Origin: Sinonovacula constricta
Taxonomy: Eukaryota; Mollusca; Bivalvia; Cardiida; Solecurtidae
Assembly: GCA_007844125.1 (NCBI GenBank)
Contig: CM017573.1
Span: 2,642,283-2,706,282 of the forward strand
Reading direction: 5' to 3'
DNA length: 64,000 nucleotides
Part shown: positions 36,429-48,755 of the stretch, piece after piece
Position numbering within the stretch: position 1 is the stretch's first letter
Layout of the letters: each line of letters opens with the position of its first letter
The notes under the pieces: generated by a model
What the model saw: only the letters and a program-made list of their open reading frames with translations
Told to the model about the DNA's origin: nothing
The model's database searches: none
Translations under genes and position numbers: made by a program

Positions 36429-37436
36429 ACTATGGTACTTGAGTTACAATGGTACCTGAGTTACAATGGTACTTTTGATTATTCTCCATTTCTTATGCAC
36501 AACATATAAGTTTGTTTCTTTAGAACAAAAACAAATAATATTTGTCTTTCTTTATATTTCTTTTTTTCTTTAAAAAGTTTAATAAGGCAAATGCACTTGC
36601 CATTCTTAATTCAACTTTATTTACAAAAACTATTGGTTATGAAGAAACCTGACTGTGCACAAAATTGGTGGTTTTTAAATAGCAATATTTTTCTTTATGG
36701 GTGAAATTTTTGTTTTATTCTCCATAGAAAGCACATGTTACTTTTAGAGTTATAAATATACCAGTTTTGGTAACATGGAGTGAAGCTTTGACTGGGTTGC
36801 CTTAATGCAAGCATGTCTTTCAAACTAGGTGCCATTTATTTAATGTTAATTGACATGGGTGTAACAAAAACAAAACTTCACATTTTGACAGTATAACTGA
36901 TGAATGCAATATCTGCTATCTTAACAAAGAAAATAATGTTGTTTACTTAATATTAGCTATAGCTGAGTGGTGAAATGAAAACTTTTTTTTCCTGTTATTT
37001 TTGTACTTTTGAAAATTACTTTCCAATGGCAATGGCTGAAGTTTGAGGATGGGAGGTTTGTGTGTGTGTGTATGTATCAGGATTTAAGTTTAAAATAGAG
37101 GTAAATAAAACTTTTGTACAAAAGGAGTGATTAAAGTTAGAATGTAAAGAGCTTAACTGAAGTACCAGAGTTGTTATCATAAAAGATAGAAATACATCTA
37201 ACTAAGACTGAGGTACAAAAGTTGTGATGATTAAAGTTAGAAATAGATTCAACCAACACTGAGCTTTCAAAGAATCAAAGATTGATGACTTAAGTTATAG
37301 TTCTAACCAAGCCTAAATTACAAAAATTGTGATGATTAAAGTTAGAAATAAATCTAACTGAAACAGAAGTACCAAAGTTGTGAGGATTTAAGTTAGAAAT
37401 AGATTTAACCAAAACAGAAGTACCAATGTTGTGGGC
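36429..37436. other. Gene-free stretch with a degenerate local repeat
   Basis: From about 37130 to 37440 short phrases recur (gtgatgattaaagttagaaat, aactgaa..cagaagtacca) as a decayed tandem repeat of about 60 bp. No gene is seen. Confidence 0.5.
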
Positions 37437-37705
37437 AATAGCTTAATTGGTAGAGCGTTGGCTTGGGGATCGGGAGGTCGCGGGTTCAAACCCTGGCCTG
37501 GTCAAACCAAAGACTTTAAAGTTGGTAGTAGTGGCTTATCTCCTAACGATCAGGGCTAAGGGGACAGCATTACGCCTGACTTGTCGATGTCAGTATAATG
37601 GACCGTCCGGGTTCAGTCCCTGGGCTTCGCATAAGTGCACCTGTGCTATAATGATAGAAATGTCACTGCACAGTATTGGCAAAAATGCTGGCAAATCTCA
37701 TTCCA
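37437..37705 (+). mobile_element. Second SINE family, full-length copy
   Basis: The tRNA-like head has an A-box-like tagcttaattggtagagc and a B box gggttcaaaccct. The body has caaagactttaaagttggta, aaggggacagcattacgcct and agcccagggactgaac on the opposite strand; the tail is tggcaaatctc. The head is not a functional tRNA because it runs into the SINE body. Confidence 0.85.
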
Positions 37706-38127
37706 AAGTTGTGATGATTAAAGTTAGAAATTGATCTAACTAAGACTGACTTACACAAGTTATTCTCAAGATTTCAGAAACAGAACTATTAGTTATCATA
37801 GATGTCTGAAGATATTTTAGGTTACTATTGGTGACCCAAAGACATGTTTATCTGATACCAATTATTGTATATCATGAGATAAACAGTGATAACCTAATTT
37901 CTATACCTATTTCTTGGCTATAAGTATATATCAGTTAAAAGTATCTAGATATACTCAGTAGATAAGAATAAGATACCAGCATGGATAGTGAGTAAGTAAT
38001 GTGTTGTCAGACATTAAGAAATCAGCTTAAGTTCAGAAAACCAGATTGTAAGAAATCAGTGTACTGTAAAAGTTATTATCATTTAAACTTGCTATTTAGT
38101 CCTATTATAAGATACAACCTTTTCCGA

Positions 38128-38382
38128 CTGGTCGCAATAGCTCAAGTGGGTTGGGAGGTCGCAAGTTCAAACCCCAGGTGGGTCAAACCAAAGACTTTAA
38201 AGTTGGTAGTAGTTGCTTCCCCCGTAATGCTCGGGTCTAAGGGGACAGCATGACGCCTGACTCGTCGGTGTCAGTGTAATGGACAGGCCGTGTTCAATCC
38301 CTGGGCACCTCATAAGTCCTATAATGATAGAAATGTTGCTGCACAGTATCGGCAAAAATGCCGGCAAATCCCAATCCTCACA
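38128..38382 (+). mobile_element. Second SINE family, copy with deleted A box
   Basis: It has gcaatagctcaagtgggttg, B box aagttcaaacccc, caaagactttaaagttggta and the shared 3' part. The stretch between the two promoter boxes is shortened compared with 37437-37705. Confidence 0.85.
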
Positions 38383-39399
38383 ACCTTTTTCTTTACTGAT
38401 CATGTTTGTTGAAGCAGTTAAAGTTGCCACTTCTTGACATTTAATGGGCTTATGTCCTGATCAAGGCAAGTACTTTTGTAATAAAATATGGGGATGCCAC
38501 ATAATGTATATAGTGCTGGTGGTTCATCATGGTCTTTCTTCATATATGATAGCCAAAATAATTCAAATCAAATACTTTAGAACAATAAACAGCCATCATG
38601 TAAATGTTAGACATTTTCAGTACAGACAGATGCTTGACTGTTTAACTTAAACTAATTATTACTTGTAGTGCTAGTCACTAATTAATCAGCTTTAAAAATA
38701 GGTGTTGCTCCATATCAGATGGGTATCAGTACTGTTGCTGCTCGGGGCAGCTGTATGTTGTGATGCCATATTTTTACGAGAAATTTTCATTAAGTATAAT
38801 AAGCACGGAAATCACAAAGTTAGACTCTGATTGAATGAGAAATAAAGGATTCAGTATAAAAACTACCTCCCCATTCCATTAAATTAAAACTCTGTTATCT
38901 AGATAATAGGACAACTTAAAGGTTGATAGCATGGTAAAGGCAGTATTTGAATTTACTTCAACCTTATAATAATGGTCTCTAATCCTTCACTGTGACTGAA
39001 ACAATTGACTTCTTGCCAGAAAGATATCAAATGAAGTTATTTAAGAAATCCATGCATAACAAACATTATATTAACTTCTTAATAAAACTCTGTATATCTC
39101 CTTATGTGTATAAGAATGGTGTATAAAGGCTAATTATATCATGTGACAACATGCAAGGTTCAAGTACTTATGTGTGGCAAATTGTGTCAGTACATTACTT
39201 GATATAATGTAGAGAACTTTTCAACTGTGGTTAACTTGGTGTTTTACTACAAATTTTATGATAGCAATTTCTGATGCCGTACAAATTACATTATAATGTT
39301 GCATTTATTAAGGCTTTCAGTGCTTCGCAATTCTTTTAGTGTTTTTGTTGTTGTTGTTTTAAGATTTTTGTATATCATCAAGCATTTTATGTCCGACCA
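38383..39399. other. Gene-free stretch
   Basis: No gene or clear repeat seen. Confidence 0.4.
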
Positions 39400-39690
39400 G
39401 TCCTAGTAAAGCAGAAGGTTAAGTGTTGGCTCTTGATATAGGAGACCTCAGGTTCAAACACTCTCTGCAACATACAAGTTTCAATTAAAATGCTGGTGAT
39501 AAAGCAGCCTTGTAAATGCTTCAGCCAATTTATGGATATTTTACAACTGTTTTTCTTGCTGTTTGATTAACATGACAAGGTATGTCGGGGTTTCATGGTA
39601 TGCAACACACAGTGAGGGCAGCACTATTTTTGCTTCAAGTAGACACTGTGTCCAGATAACTGAAAACTTGTAAGTGGTTAAATACACCTA
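39400..39690 (+). mobile_element. Third SINE-like repeat, old copy
   Basis: The head-like part (ctcaggttcaaacactc) and the 3' part (acacagtgagggcagcacta, tgcttcaagtagacac, ccagataactgaaa) match 53822-54120. Confidence 0.55.
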
Positions 39691-40699
39691 TCAAACCATC
39701 ATCCCAGATACAGGTTTGGACCCATCAAGTTTTCATGCCTTTGTGGCCACTGTCCATTGCATCTGCTGCATTAAGAGCAAGACTTACTTGTTCCTTTTGA
39801 AATGCCTGTCTGTGTGTGGTTTATTTGGTTAGGTGAAATGCTTCTAGATTTGTCCCAGATACAGTTTACACCAAATCAACTCCAACCTTACAACTAAGTA
39901 CTTGTCTTTCTAAGACATTATGTCCAAGCTAGATTCTAACAATTCCCTGTAATGGTTTATAAGGGGGTATTACTATAACTGTACAAACTGCATCGTGTTA
40001 TCAACCTTGTGGATAGGTATTTGACAAATACTTAATTCATAAATAAACAAATTAGTACACTTTTTCTGTTATATGTCTAGAGAATGTTTCTTATTGCAAT
40101 ATTCACAATAATTAATGTCTTGTAAGATAAGATAAATATGTCATTAATACAGGAGTTAAAAAAAAAGAAGAAATTCTTAAACACAGCTCGTCCCTCTGAA
40201 TGCTTCCTTTCTTTGAAGCATTCATCATAAAAGACCCTGGCTCATTGTTGCTCATCTCAGGAGAGATAGAGAACAAATTAATCCTAGGGATTTTCTGGTC
40301 ATTGATGGATCTTAAAGCTTCATCTCCATGGGACCCAAACTGCCTTCTACAGACTTTCTGGGCCCACAATAAGACGTTGTGACTGCCATTCAATTCCCAC
40401 ACATGGCTGAACAGTGATTAGAATACTGTACAATTGTAACAGTGGGTATGTACTGGTCAAGATGTTATAATAGCATATAACACAGAGAGAGGTATTTAGT
40501 TACGTTTAGGAAAGTTATGGGTTAGACTTTATACGATAAAACATATACATTCTGTACAAATTGAACTGTTGATAAGAATTAAATTTTTTTCTTCAACAAT
40601 TTCTTTGTGGAGATTTATATCACCGTGTATTGTCAGTTCTCTTATTTTTCTATGTTTAACAGATTGTAAACCATATTTGAATGCTCTCTTATAGTTTAT
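39691..40699. other. Gene-free stretch
   Basis: An open minus-strand frame at 40112-40402 shows no domain. Nothing else is seen. Confidence 0.4.
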
Positions 40700-40860
40700 G
40701 GGGCGTCCATCCTAGTGGTAGAGGTGTCGCTCTGACTGCTTAGAGACTCATTGTGTTGGGTTTTTTTCAGGGCTCCCTCCACTAAAAAAGCTAGGCAACA
40801 CAATAATGTTCATAATTGGTCTCTGTAATGTATTTCAAAACATGCAACAAAAACTAATGG
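40700..40860 (+). mobile_element. Diverged or rearranged SINE copy
   Basis: ggggcgtccatcctagtggt opens a tRNA-like head, and ataatgttcataattggtct matches the SINE 3' end. The central part is largely lost. Confidence 0.5.
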
Positions 40861-40934
40861 TTTGTGCTTAATGAACATATGACAGGTCTTGTACAGGATA
40901 CTCATGTCCCAACCCCAACTAATTCTTAGTCATC

Positions 40935-41020
40935 TGATTGGTCCTATTGAAAGTTGACTGATCTGGATCTTTCACTTTTTGCCCAAGTTTGATTCATCTA
41001 TGCTAAGCAGGAACTAAACA
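40935..41020. repeat. Short foldback repeat, copy b
   Basis: It has gattggtcctattga ... ttgactgatctggatctttc followed by actttttgcccaagtttgat and gctaagcagga. This is a diverged member of the foldback family. Confidence 0.5.
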
Positions 41021-41078
41021 ATTCAGTGCAGAAAAGCTGGTTGTATACCAGCTGCATATAGTGCTACCAGTTATTGTG

Positions 41079-41295
41079 AGGGCGCTCATATGGCCAAGCA
41101 TTTAGTGTAACCTACTAAAACTTATAACTCCATAGCCCCAGGGGGAAACTCTTATGTTGGTAGGTTTTCCAGCTAACCTGTAGTGCACCAGAGGTTCTGC
41201 CCAGACAGAAGTCTGTGGTCTTCCTCCACCAATAATTAGCTCGACTTTAGTTTATTTGTATGATAATTATAATTGTGTCTGTGCAAAAACAAACT
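41079..41295 (+). mobile_element. tRNA-derived SINE, diverged copy
   Basis: It has gggcgctcatatggccaagc, ggttttccagctaacctgta, cttcctccaccaataattag and a 3' end with ataattataattgtgtctgt. Confidence 0.8.
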
Positions 41296-41499
41296 GCCTG
41301 TGCTATCCCTAATCCACAACAACTTAACAAAGCATCTTGCACTGGCTAGCTAGAATGACATGGTATTTAATGCTGTGGGAAGTGAAAATATTTCAAATGT
41401 TTCTGAACCATTTGTTTGTTTCATGTTTTTGCACTTTTTTATAGTTAGATTTTTTCTCATCTAACATGGTATGTTGTTAACCAACTTTTTTTGATTGAT

Positions 41500-42590
41500 T
41501 TAGTCAAAGAATTTTAGGCCTCCGGCCCATAATACAATATACAAAATTTTCAGTATTAACAATTCATGAGTTGTGTCCATAGCTATACAAATTAAAAACA
41601 CATTCACACTGTTTCACTATACAATAAACAATAGATAATAAGTGCATGCAGACAAACATGTAATATAACTATAATTAGCATGTCATTCTCATATTGTTTT
41701 ATAATGAAGTAATTTCTAACAATGCTTTATAAATACCTCAAATAATAGTTGACAATGCTTAATTTATTACATGATATAGAAAAATTAGCTTGTTTTTATT
41801 GTTTATTGTGGACTTTTAAAAATCAAAAACAAAGAAAATATTTAATTGTTATACATCTTTGCTAGTTTGTGGCAAGTAACAAATGAAATAAGAACTTAGA
41901 TATTTTTCTTATAATATCGCATTTGTCAGTGCTTAGTAGAAAATAAAATGCTTCAGTATTTCTTTCGCCCGCATACCAAGGCAGGAGATACTCATCACAT
42001 ATATTATTATACTTTGGACAGACGAAAAATACATGGTACTTGCATTCAATAACATTAATAGTATTTTGTAAACAAAACTCACATAATCGATTATTTAACA
42101 ATATACCCATATGTCTACCTAACTCGATTCTTAACTTATAGTTTGAACATCTAAACATTGATAAAGCTATTTTGTATTTTAAAGGCATGTCCAAATTCAG
42201 ATATCGTTCGGTGTTCAATTATATCTTAAAATACTGATAATGATAACATCTACTTTAACTGCTTACAGAAAAGTGCCAATTTTGTGAATATATGTCCCTT
42301 AGTCTTTGTTGAAATTGTGCAAACATATTTTTATCTCCAATATCTTGTATAATTTTAAACATAGCCAAACCCTACTGAAAATAACAATTGTTTTATCTTT
42401 GCAGCCCAGCAAGTGCGCTCCACATCATCTAGTCTTTTTAACATGTCATAGCAATGTTTAGGGTATCTGTTGACATTCATATGCAATAATTTACACCAGT
42501 ACCTTACACAATTTGTCATATAAGTGATGCATATCGGTAAGCGTCCACACTCTCCTAATGCCATGCAACTCTGTTGCTAGTAGTTTGTTA
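41500..42590 (-). pseudogene. LINE 3' fragment (RT C-terminus and 3' end)
   Basis: On the minus strand 42355-42590 encodes LLATELHGMALGECGRLP and NCVRYWCKLLHMN. After a frameshift near 42230, 41862-42218 encodes RHMGILLNNRLCEFCLQN and a Cys/His cluster of the form C-x2-C ... H-x5-C (CEFC ... HVFFVC). This is the C-terminal part of a type common in molluscan LINEs. The 3' region ends near 41500 with gggccggaggcctaaaattc, a compact hairpin typical of a LINE 3' end. Upstream RT motifs are absent. Confidence 0.75.
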
Positions 42591-42802
42591 GTCTTTTTGT
42601 TGAAAAAAAAAATTAAACAAAATAACAAAAAGAATGTATTCTATATCTGCTCAGTATCACCATTAGTTAAAATGTAAGTAGTACACTGTTTACACATATA
42701 GCCTGCTGTATTTGTTAATTACAGATTACCAATTGTTACATACTTGCTAACAACTTTACAGTAAAAGAATAAGTCAATATTTTGATAGAGACTAAGCAGA
42801 AA

Positions 42803-42910
42803 ATAGTGTAGATCCTGATCAGACAGATCCCAGCACAGGGTGTTAACTGATCGGGATCTACACTGGTTGCCATAGCCTTATAGATGTGTCTGTAACAGGC
42901 TGTTAGTTAA
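42803..42910. repeat. Short foldback repeat, copy c (best preserved)
   Basis: agtgtagatcctgatcag pairs with ctgatcgggatctacact; then tggttgccatagcct faces an aggct. The arms are inverted repeats of 18 nt with one mismatch. The same layout recurs at several places in the window. Confidence 0.7.
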
Positions 42911-43987
42911 TCTTGTGTGAATGTGTTAACAACCATTGTGCCAATTATAATGTCAAAGACTGCCTGTCCAGTATACAATACCAAGACTCAGTTTGATACT
43001 AGCTCCACCATATCATACAACCAGGCTTTTGTTTGGATAGTAACTGGAACAATTTACAACAAAATAGGCTTCATATTGTCACTGTCGGTTAATGCTTTAA
43101 CTGCCCATGAACAAAGTCAAGAATTTGATCCAGACAATGTTATACCAATGTCTTTGCTATAGAAATAGTTCTGTTGAAGCTTCCTTTGTTTACTTAATTA
43201 AATGCTAATCAGACTTGAATGAATGTTTTAAGAAGGGTTGATTCTGTGTCACAAGAATGTGACTCAGGCTCACTCAGTGCAGGCAACACTAAAACTGTTT
43301 AAAGTATGTGACTGAAAGAATGCTGGGTCAATGTTTAAGCCAACAACAACATAAACAACATACACATACCAGTGAAAGCTGTCCTGTTTCTGACAGGGCT
43401 ACAACACACTGGTCTTGTAATCTTGTTTCTCAACAACAGCTGATTGATGGATTGCTTGAATTATTGAAAAAGTATCTGGAGGTTTAAGTTTTCTGCAACA
43501 AGCCCCTTCTCTCAACTGAATAGATTTATATATTTCTATTGAAATAAACTTAAATACACTTGTAACTTATAATATATTATTTGTGTTTTAACAAGTGCTG
43601 TACAACATGTATTATGTTGGTGTGCTGTCAACCAAAAATAAAACAAAAAACTTCCCCCCCCAACTGCGACCTTCTTATAATTTTGTGTATTTTGAGGTAC
43701 TCTTAAAATATGAAGGCAACATATGTAGACAAGATCTTTTAAGCGCATGCGTAAAGATTGTCAGATCACCTATCGGACCGTTTGATGTCACTACTGGGAT
43801 GAATAAAGATACAAAGGATGTCAGTTTACCTGCCTTTACCAGACTACTGTTTAGTGTTTCCTTATTTATCTTTACCACATTAACTAAAATAGAAATAGGT
43901 GGAGAAAACAGTCAGTGAAACCGCAATGACTGAATGTATTTATGTACTTAATGACTTCCTTGTCTGCTGTCCACACACCAAAATGTT
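42911..43987. other. Gene-free stretch
   Basis: Overlapping open frames on both strands at 43595-43918 show no domain. An NRF1-like gcgcatgcgt lies at about 43743. Nothing else is seen. Confidence 0.4.
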
Positions 43988-44230
43988 GATTTTAAAGGAT
44001 TGTTTTCAACAGGTTCATCCTTTCTAAGAAATTTGTTATTGCCATGCATAAAACTGTGCTAAAAGATGTAGATTTTAAAGGATTGTTTTTAACAGGTTCA
44101 TCCTTTCTAAGAAATTTGTTATTGCCATGCATAAAACTGTGCTAAAAGATGTAGATTTTAAAGGATTGTTTTTAACAGGTTCATCCTTTCTAAGAAATTT
44201 GTTATTGCCATGCATATTACTGTGCTAAAA
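43988..44230. repeat. Three tandem copies of an 83-bp unit
   Basis: Units start at 43988, 44071 and 44154. Each contains gattttaaaggattgttt, caacaggttcatcctttcta and ttgttattgccatgcata. They are almost identical, so the amplification is recent. Confidence 0.95.
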
Positions 44231-44575
44231 TAAAACAACAATCACAAAAAAATGCACAATACAAACTCACAAAGAAATAACTTGATGTGCTTTTTTGGTA
44301 GTATTGTGTTGTTTCCATGACAAAAATAGACACAAAAATGCAAAAATATCAAAACTGTAAAAGAAGGAAGCATACAAGCTGAAGATTTTTACTTGAAAGT
44401 TAACTGGTAAACAACATTGAAACGTAAATCCTCTCAACTAACATCTGACAATTACAAGTTCTCAATTTATATAAACTTTACTGATAAATCATATTTTGAG
44501 TTACAGTCAATTAATGTCTATAACATTTCTCTGGTAAATTGTATTAAATATCTGTGTAGTATATTTCTTTGTTAG

Positions 44576-45575
44576 GTCTTTGCCCTTAATTCCTCATGCT
44601 ATATCTGTGAGGAATATTTCCTTGCTTTATATTCATCCTTAATTCTTCATGCTATATCTGACAGGGTTGTCATTAGGAGGCGGCTGGCGGCCGATTTGAC
44701 CGCCTCAAATGAAAATCGGGCCGCCTCAAATTTGAAAAAAAAAAAGGAAAATGGTCAAGAGCATGCCCCCAGACACCCCTAGCAACGCTTCGCACCTTTG
44801 GCGCTCGCATAGCCTAGCCTCCTCAAAAGTTTATTGAGCCTGCTCAAAATATTTCTAGTGACAACCCTGAATCTGTGGGGAATATTTCCTTGCTATGTCT
44901 TTGCTCTTTATTCCTCATGCTATATTTGTGGAGAATATTTCCTTGCTATGTCTTTGCTCTTTATTCCTCATGCTATATTTGTGGAGAATATTTCCTTGCT
45001 ATGTCTTTGCTCTTTATTCCTCATGCTATATTTGTGGAGAATATTTCCTTGCTATGTCTTTGCTCTTTATTCCTCATGCTATATTTGTGGAGAATATTTC
45101 CTTGCTATGTCTTTGCTCTTTATTCCTCATGCTATATTTGTGGAGAATATTTCCTTGCTATGTCTTTGCTCTTTATTCCTCATGCTATATCTGTGGGGAA
45201 TATTTCCTTGCTATGTCTATGCCCTTAATTCCTCATGCTATATCTGTTGGGTATATTTCCTTGCTATGTCTATGCCCTTAATTCCTCATGCTATATCTGT
45301 TGGGTATATTTCCTTGCTTTGTCTTTGCTCTTTATTCCTCATGCTATATCTGTTGGGTATATTTCCTTGCTATGTCTATGCCCTTAATTCCTCATGCTAT
45401 TTCTGTGAGGAATATTTCCTTGCTTTATATTCATCCTTAATTCCTCATGCTATATCTGTGGGGTATATTTCCTTGCTATGTCTTTGTCCTTAATTCCTCA
45501 TTCTATATCGGTGAGGTATATTTCCTTGCTATGTCTTTGCCCTTAATTCCTCATTCTATATTGGTGAGGTATAGT
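44576..45575. repeat. 53-bp minisatellite, about 15 units, split by a MITE
   Basis: The unit contains gagaatatttccttgctatg, tctttgctctttattcctca and tgctatatttgtg. Five central units are virtually identical and the edges diverge (cctta for cttta, tggggta for ggagaat). No stop codon falls in any plus-strand frame of the main unit, which creates long artefactual open frames. A 208-bp MITE interrupts the array. Confidence 0.95.
44662..44869. mobile_element. MITE inside the minisatellite, second copy of 8072-8280
   Basis: Left end cagggttgtcattagg, right end ctagtgacaaccctg, in the opposite orientation to the first copy. The flanks atctga and aatctg indicate a duplication of about 5 bp taken from the repeat unit (ctatatctgtgg). 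Confidence 0.9.
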
Positions 45576-46227
45576 TGTATTCCCTAAGCTCATTCAAATC
45601 TAAAACTGCCGTTTTTCCTTTTAATATAATGTGTAAATGAAGTATTATGTGATATATTGTTGACAAAGTCAGCTTTCTTATTCTTATCAATCCTCTGGTT
45701 AGTTTTTCTTTCTATATTTTCCTCATACCAAGACGTGTGTTGGTGAGCTTAATGCATTTAGGATGAAAACAATGTTGGTTTGTTACACATACCAGTATGA
45801 AAAAAGATTTGAATCATGGTGAAAGAAATATCTTATCTGGAAAGAATCACGTCTTCAAATCATGATCATGCCTTTAATGCCCTGTACAAAAATAAAAAGA
45901 ACAAACAAGCCAGAAATAGCAGTGTAGGTACACAGGACCAATGTTCCCTTAGTCTAAATCATTAATGTAATTGACCATCATTTAAACCACACTGTGATAA
46001 TCATAAACCTAAGTGCATAGAAACTCTTGTCAAAATATTCCTTCGTGCACTTTTTTATATATTTGTGTAAGCTTTAGCCCTTAAATAGGAAAAATATTAT
46101 GAGAACCTCTAAATTATGTGAAAGTTTAATCACTGAGAGTCCTGAAAAATTTCTTGATTGTTCTGTGCAACTCTGAATGAACCTTGGTCATAGGGCTTTT
46201 AGTTAATGAAATTTTTGTTATTAATTT
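45576..46227. other. Gene-free stretch
   Basis: No gene or repeat recognised. Confidence 0.4.
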
Positions 46228-46320
46228 AATGTGAAGAGTTGCCTTGGAAGTGCTGTTGCCAGAGGGCCATACCCCAGGATTAAGAGTTCATGGGTTCGAT
46301 CAGCTGCCAATAAACACTTT
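46228..46320 (+). mobile_element. tRNA-like SINE head fragment
   Basis: It has tgccagagggccataccccaggattaag-type spacing, then a B-box-like gggttcgatca and an aataaaca end. It is probably a remnant of the third SINE-like family. Confidence 0.35.
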
Positions 46321-46339
46321 AGTACTGAGGAAACAGTTT

Positions 46340-47250
46340 TTAGCTTGTGAACATGCTAGAGGCTACAGTTTTACCTCACCTTTCTGATACCGCTTTGTCT
46401 GGCGTCAACATTTTAACTTGTGAACACGCTAGAGGCCACAGTTTTTATCCAATCTTCATCAGACTTGGTCAGAATGTTTGTTTGCATAAAATCTTGGATG
46501 AGTTCATTATTGGGTCACCTGGGGTAAAAAAGTAGGTCACTAGGTCAAATTTTATGAAAAAACTTGTGAACACACTAGAGACCAGATTTATAGCCCAATC
46601 TTTACCAAACTTAGTCAGAATGTTTGTCTGCATGAAATTTTAGATGAGTTCGTAACTGGCTCATGTGGGGTCAATAAGAAGGTCACGAGGTCAGATCTTA
46701 GAAAAAGCTTGTGAACACACTAGAGACCACATTTATAGCCCAATCTTCACCAAACGGTCAGAATGTTTGTCTGCATGAAATCTTGGACTAGTTTGTTATT
46801 GGGTCATGTGGGGTCAAAGAAGAGGTCACTATGTCAAAACTTAGAAAAAGCATGTGAACACACCAGAGGCCACATTCCTAGCCCAATCTTCACCAAGCTT
46901 GATCAGATTGTTTGTCTGCATGAAATCAAAAAGTAGGTCACTAGGTCAAATTTTAGAAAAACCTTGTGAAAACACTTAGAGGCCACATTGATGGCCCAAT
47001 CTTCACCAAACTTGGCCAGAATGTTTGCCAGTATGAGATCTTACATATGTTTTGAAGTAAGTCATGTGGATTCAGTAGGTTACTAGGTAAAATTCTAGAA
47101 ATTATTATCAACCCAGTGGCCACATAAATGGTCCAATCTTCACCAAAAATTTTAAAAGTAAATAACTCTTAATAACTTAATGCCAGCTTTGAGCCTACTA
47201 ATAGCCTGTGACCTCAGGTGAGCGATGAAGGGCCATCATGGCCCTCTTGT
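46340..47250 (+). mobile_element. HINE-type element with 145-bp core, copy 3 (rearranged 5' end)
   Basis: An altered 5' part (acctcacctttctgataccg) is followed by about five core units. The 3' end is canonical: tcaggtgagcgatgaagg, hairpin agggccatcatggccct, cttgt, then T. Confidence 0.75.
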
Positions 47251-47468
47251 TATCCAATCTTCATAAAACTTGGTCAGAATATTTGTCGTCATTAAATCTT
47301 TAATGAGTTCGTAACTGGGTCATTTGGGGTTAAAAAATAGGTCACTAGTTCAAATCTAAGAAAAAGCTTGTGAACACACTAGAGGCCACATTTATAGCCC
47401 AATCTTCATCAAATTTGGTCAGAATGTTTATCTGCATGAAATCTTGGATGAGTTCATTATTGGGTAAT
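47251..47468 (+). mobile_element. Extra 145-bp core units directly after copy 3
   Basis: After the 3' terminus at 47250 another run of core repeat begins at once (tatccaatcttcataaaact ... gatgagttcattattgggta) and ends without a terminus. Either copy 3 inserted into an older element or the two lie side by side. Confidence 0.7.
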
Positions 47469-48004
47469 CACCTCTATTCCTAGCAGAAATCATTATAGAG
47501 TCTTACAAATACTATCTTACATTTAAGGAAGCATTTATAATCATCTTAAATAAGACTAGAATATGAGATTATGCAGAAATGCTGTCCAAATTCCTACAAA
47601 AAGGGGTAAGATATTGTTATTAGTATCAAATACCACTTTAAGGAAATATGAACTATTTTATATTCTTTAATACAGATTTTTTTTTTTTAACTTCCCATAT
47701 CAGTTTTTTTGCTTGTGAACATTTTGAATGTCATGAGATTTTGTCATTTACCAAATTTTGTACGAAAAGCTCCTGTATTAGGGCTGTTCTTGGACTAGTT
47801 GTGCAATGTTGATTTGATTGATTGTATATGCCCCACCAATGCCATTTATCCCTTTCATTTATAGCACATGTATATGGTTTAATACAAAATTCCCTTATTT
47901 TGTTTATTATCTTTTTAAACAGTTCTAAAGAATGTTTAACAACCTGCATGGTATGCATATAATCATAGATACTAAGATAATGTTTTTTGTTACGTCTGGG
48001 TAGA
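47469..48004. other. Gene-free stretch
   Basis: A minus-strand open frame at 47731-48009 shows no domain and runs into a SINE remnant. Confidence 0.4.
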
Positions 48005-48117
48005 ATCACAGGCGCATTGCCGTTTAGCTAGAATACCTCCTCACATGATTGTTCTTGCCCTGTCCAGGACTCAAACCCAGGTGGTCAGGGGCTGAGACTA
48101 ACAGGCCACAGGTGCCT
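48005..48117 (-). mobile_element. SINE fragment (5' half)
   Basis: On the minus strand: gaggcacctgtggcctgtta, B box gggtttgagtcct, aggtattctagctaaacgg and gattctacccagacgt. The 3' half is missing. Confidence 0.75.
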
Positions 48118-48755
48118 CCTTCCTTAGATAAACCAGGCTACAAAAAAAACACTTTGTTGTTGTAGTTGTGCAGGTTTTACCCAAGATCAGTATGATTATT
48201 TTGTATGCTTTGCAAGGTGTATAATGACACATGCAAAAAAAAAAAAAAAAAGCGTGTAAAATGGTACATGCAAAAAAAACAAAGTGTAAAAGAGCATATG
48301 AAAGACAAGATGAGTTAAACTGTAACTTTTGGGCATAACTCAAACCCAACATCAACATTTACACCTGCAGTGGTTATAACACAAATAATGTTTTATGTAA
48401 AAATAAGTCATACAAAATCTTAGTAAGTCTTCTCCTACATACAAAAGTTAAAAAATATATTCCTAGAGACTTAATAGCAGGATGTTGTAGATCCAGATAA
48501 GCCTACTCCTACATACAAAAGTTACAAGATATGTTCCTAGAGACTACTGCAGGATGGAGTAAGGGATCTGTCTGATTGAGATCTGCACTTTTTGCATAAG
48601 CCTGATTATTTCTTGCTTAGCAGGCTGTGAGTTAGAGGACAAACTAGCTCTGATATCATTGGTATCTAGCCAGAAATGACTGGTTCCTCTATCACTAACT
48701 TCGTTTCTGTTCCCACAGACAAGGCTAGGGTAAATGCCTCAATTTGACCTCAGAT
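48118..48755. repeat. Foldback repeat copy d (48486-48635) in a gene-free stretch
   Basis: ttgtagatccagataagcct and ggatctgtctgattgagatc are followed by actttttgcataagcctgat and cttagcaggct. A 30-bp phrase (ctcctacatacaaaagtta) occurs twice (48431 and 48507). The rest is unannotated, with an A17 run at about 48235. Confidence 0.5.

Noticed and set aside
37437..37510. Apparent tRNA gene (A and B boxes)
   Set aside because: It continues into a SINE body present at two other places in the window, and proper acceptor and anticodon stems could not be drawn.
43595..43918. 107-codon plus-strand open frame
   Set aside because: No recognisable motif; an overlapping minus-strand frame is also open.
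44834..45493. Longest open frame in the window (219 codons, plus strand), with others overlapping in the remaining frames
   Set aside because: It is entirely made of the 53-bp minisatellite, whose unit lacks stop codons in all plus frames, and it starts inside a MITE.
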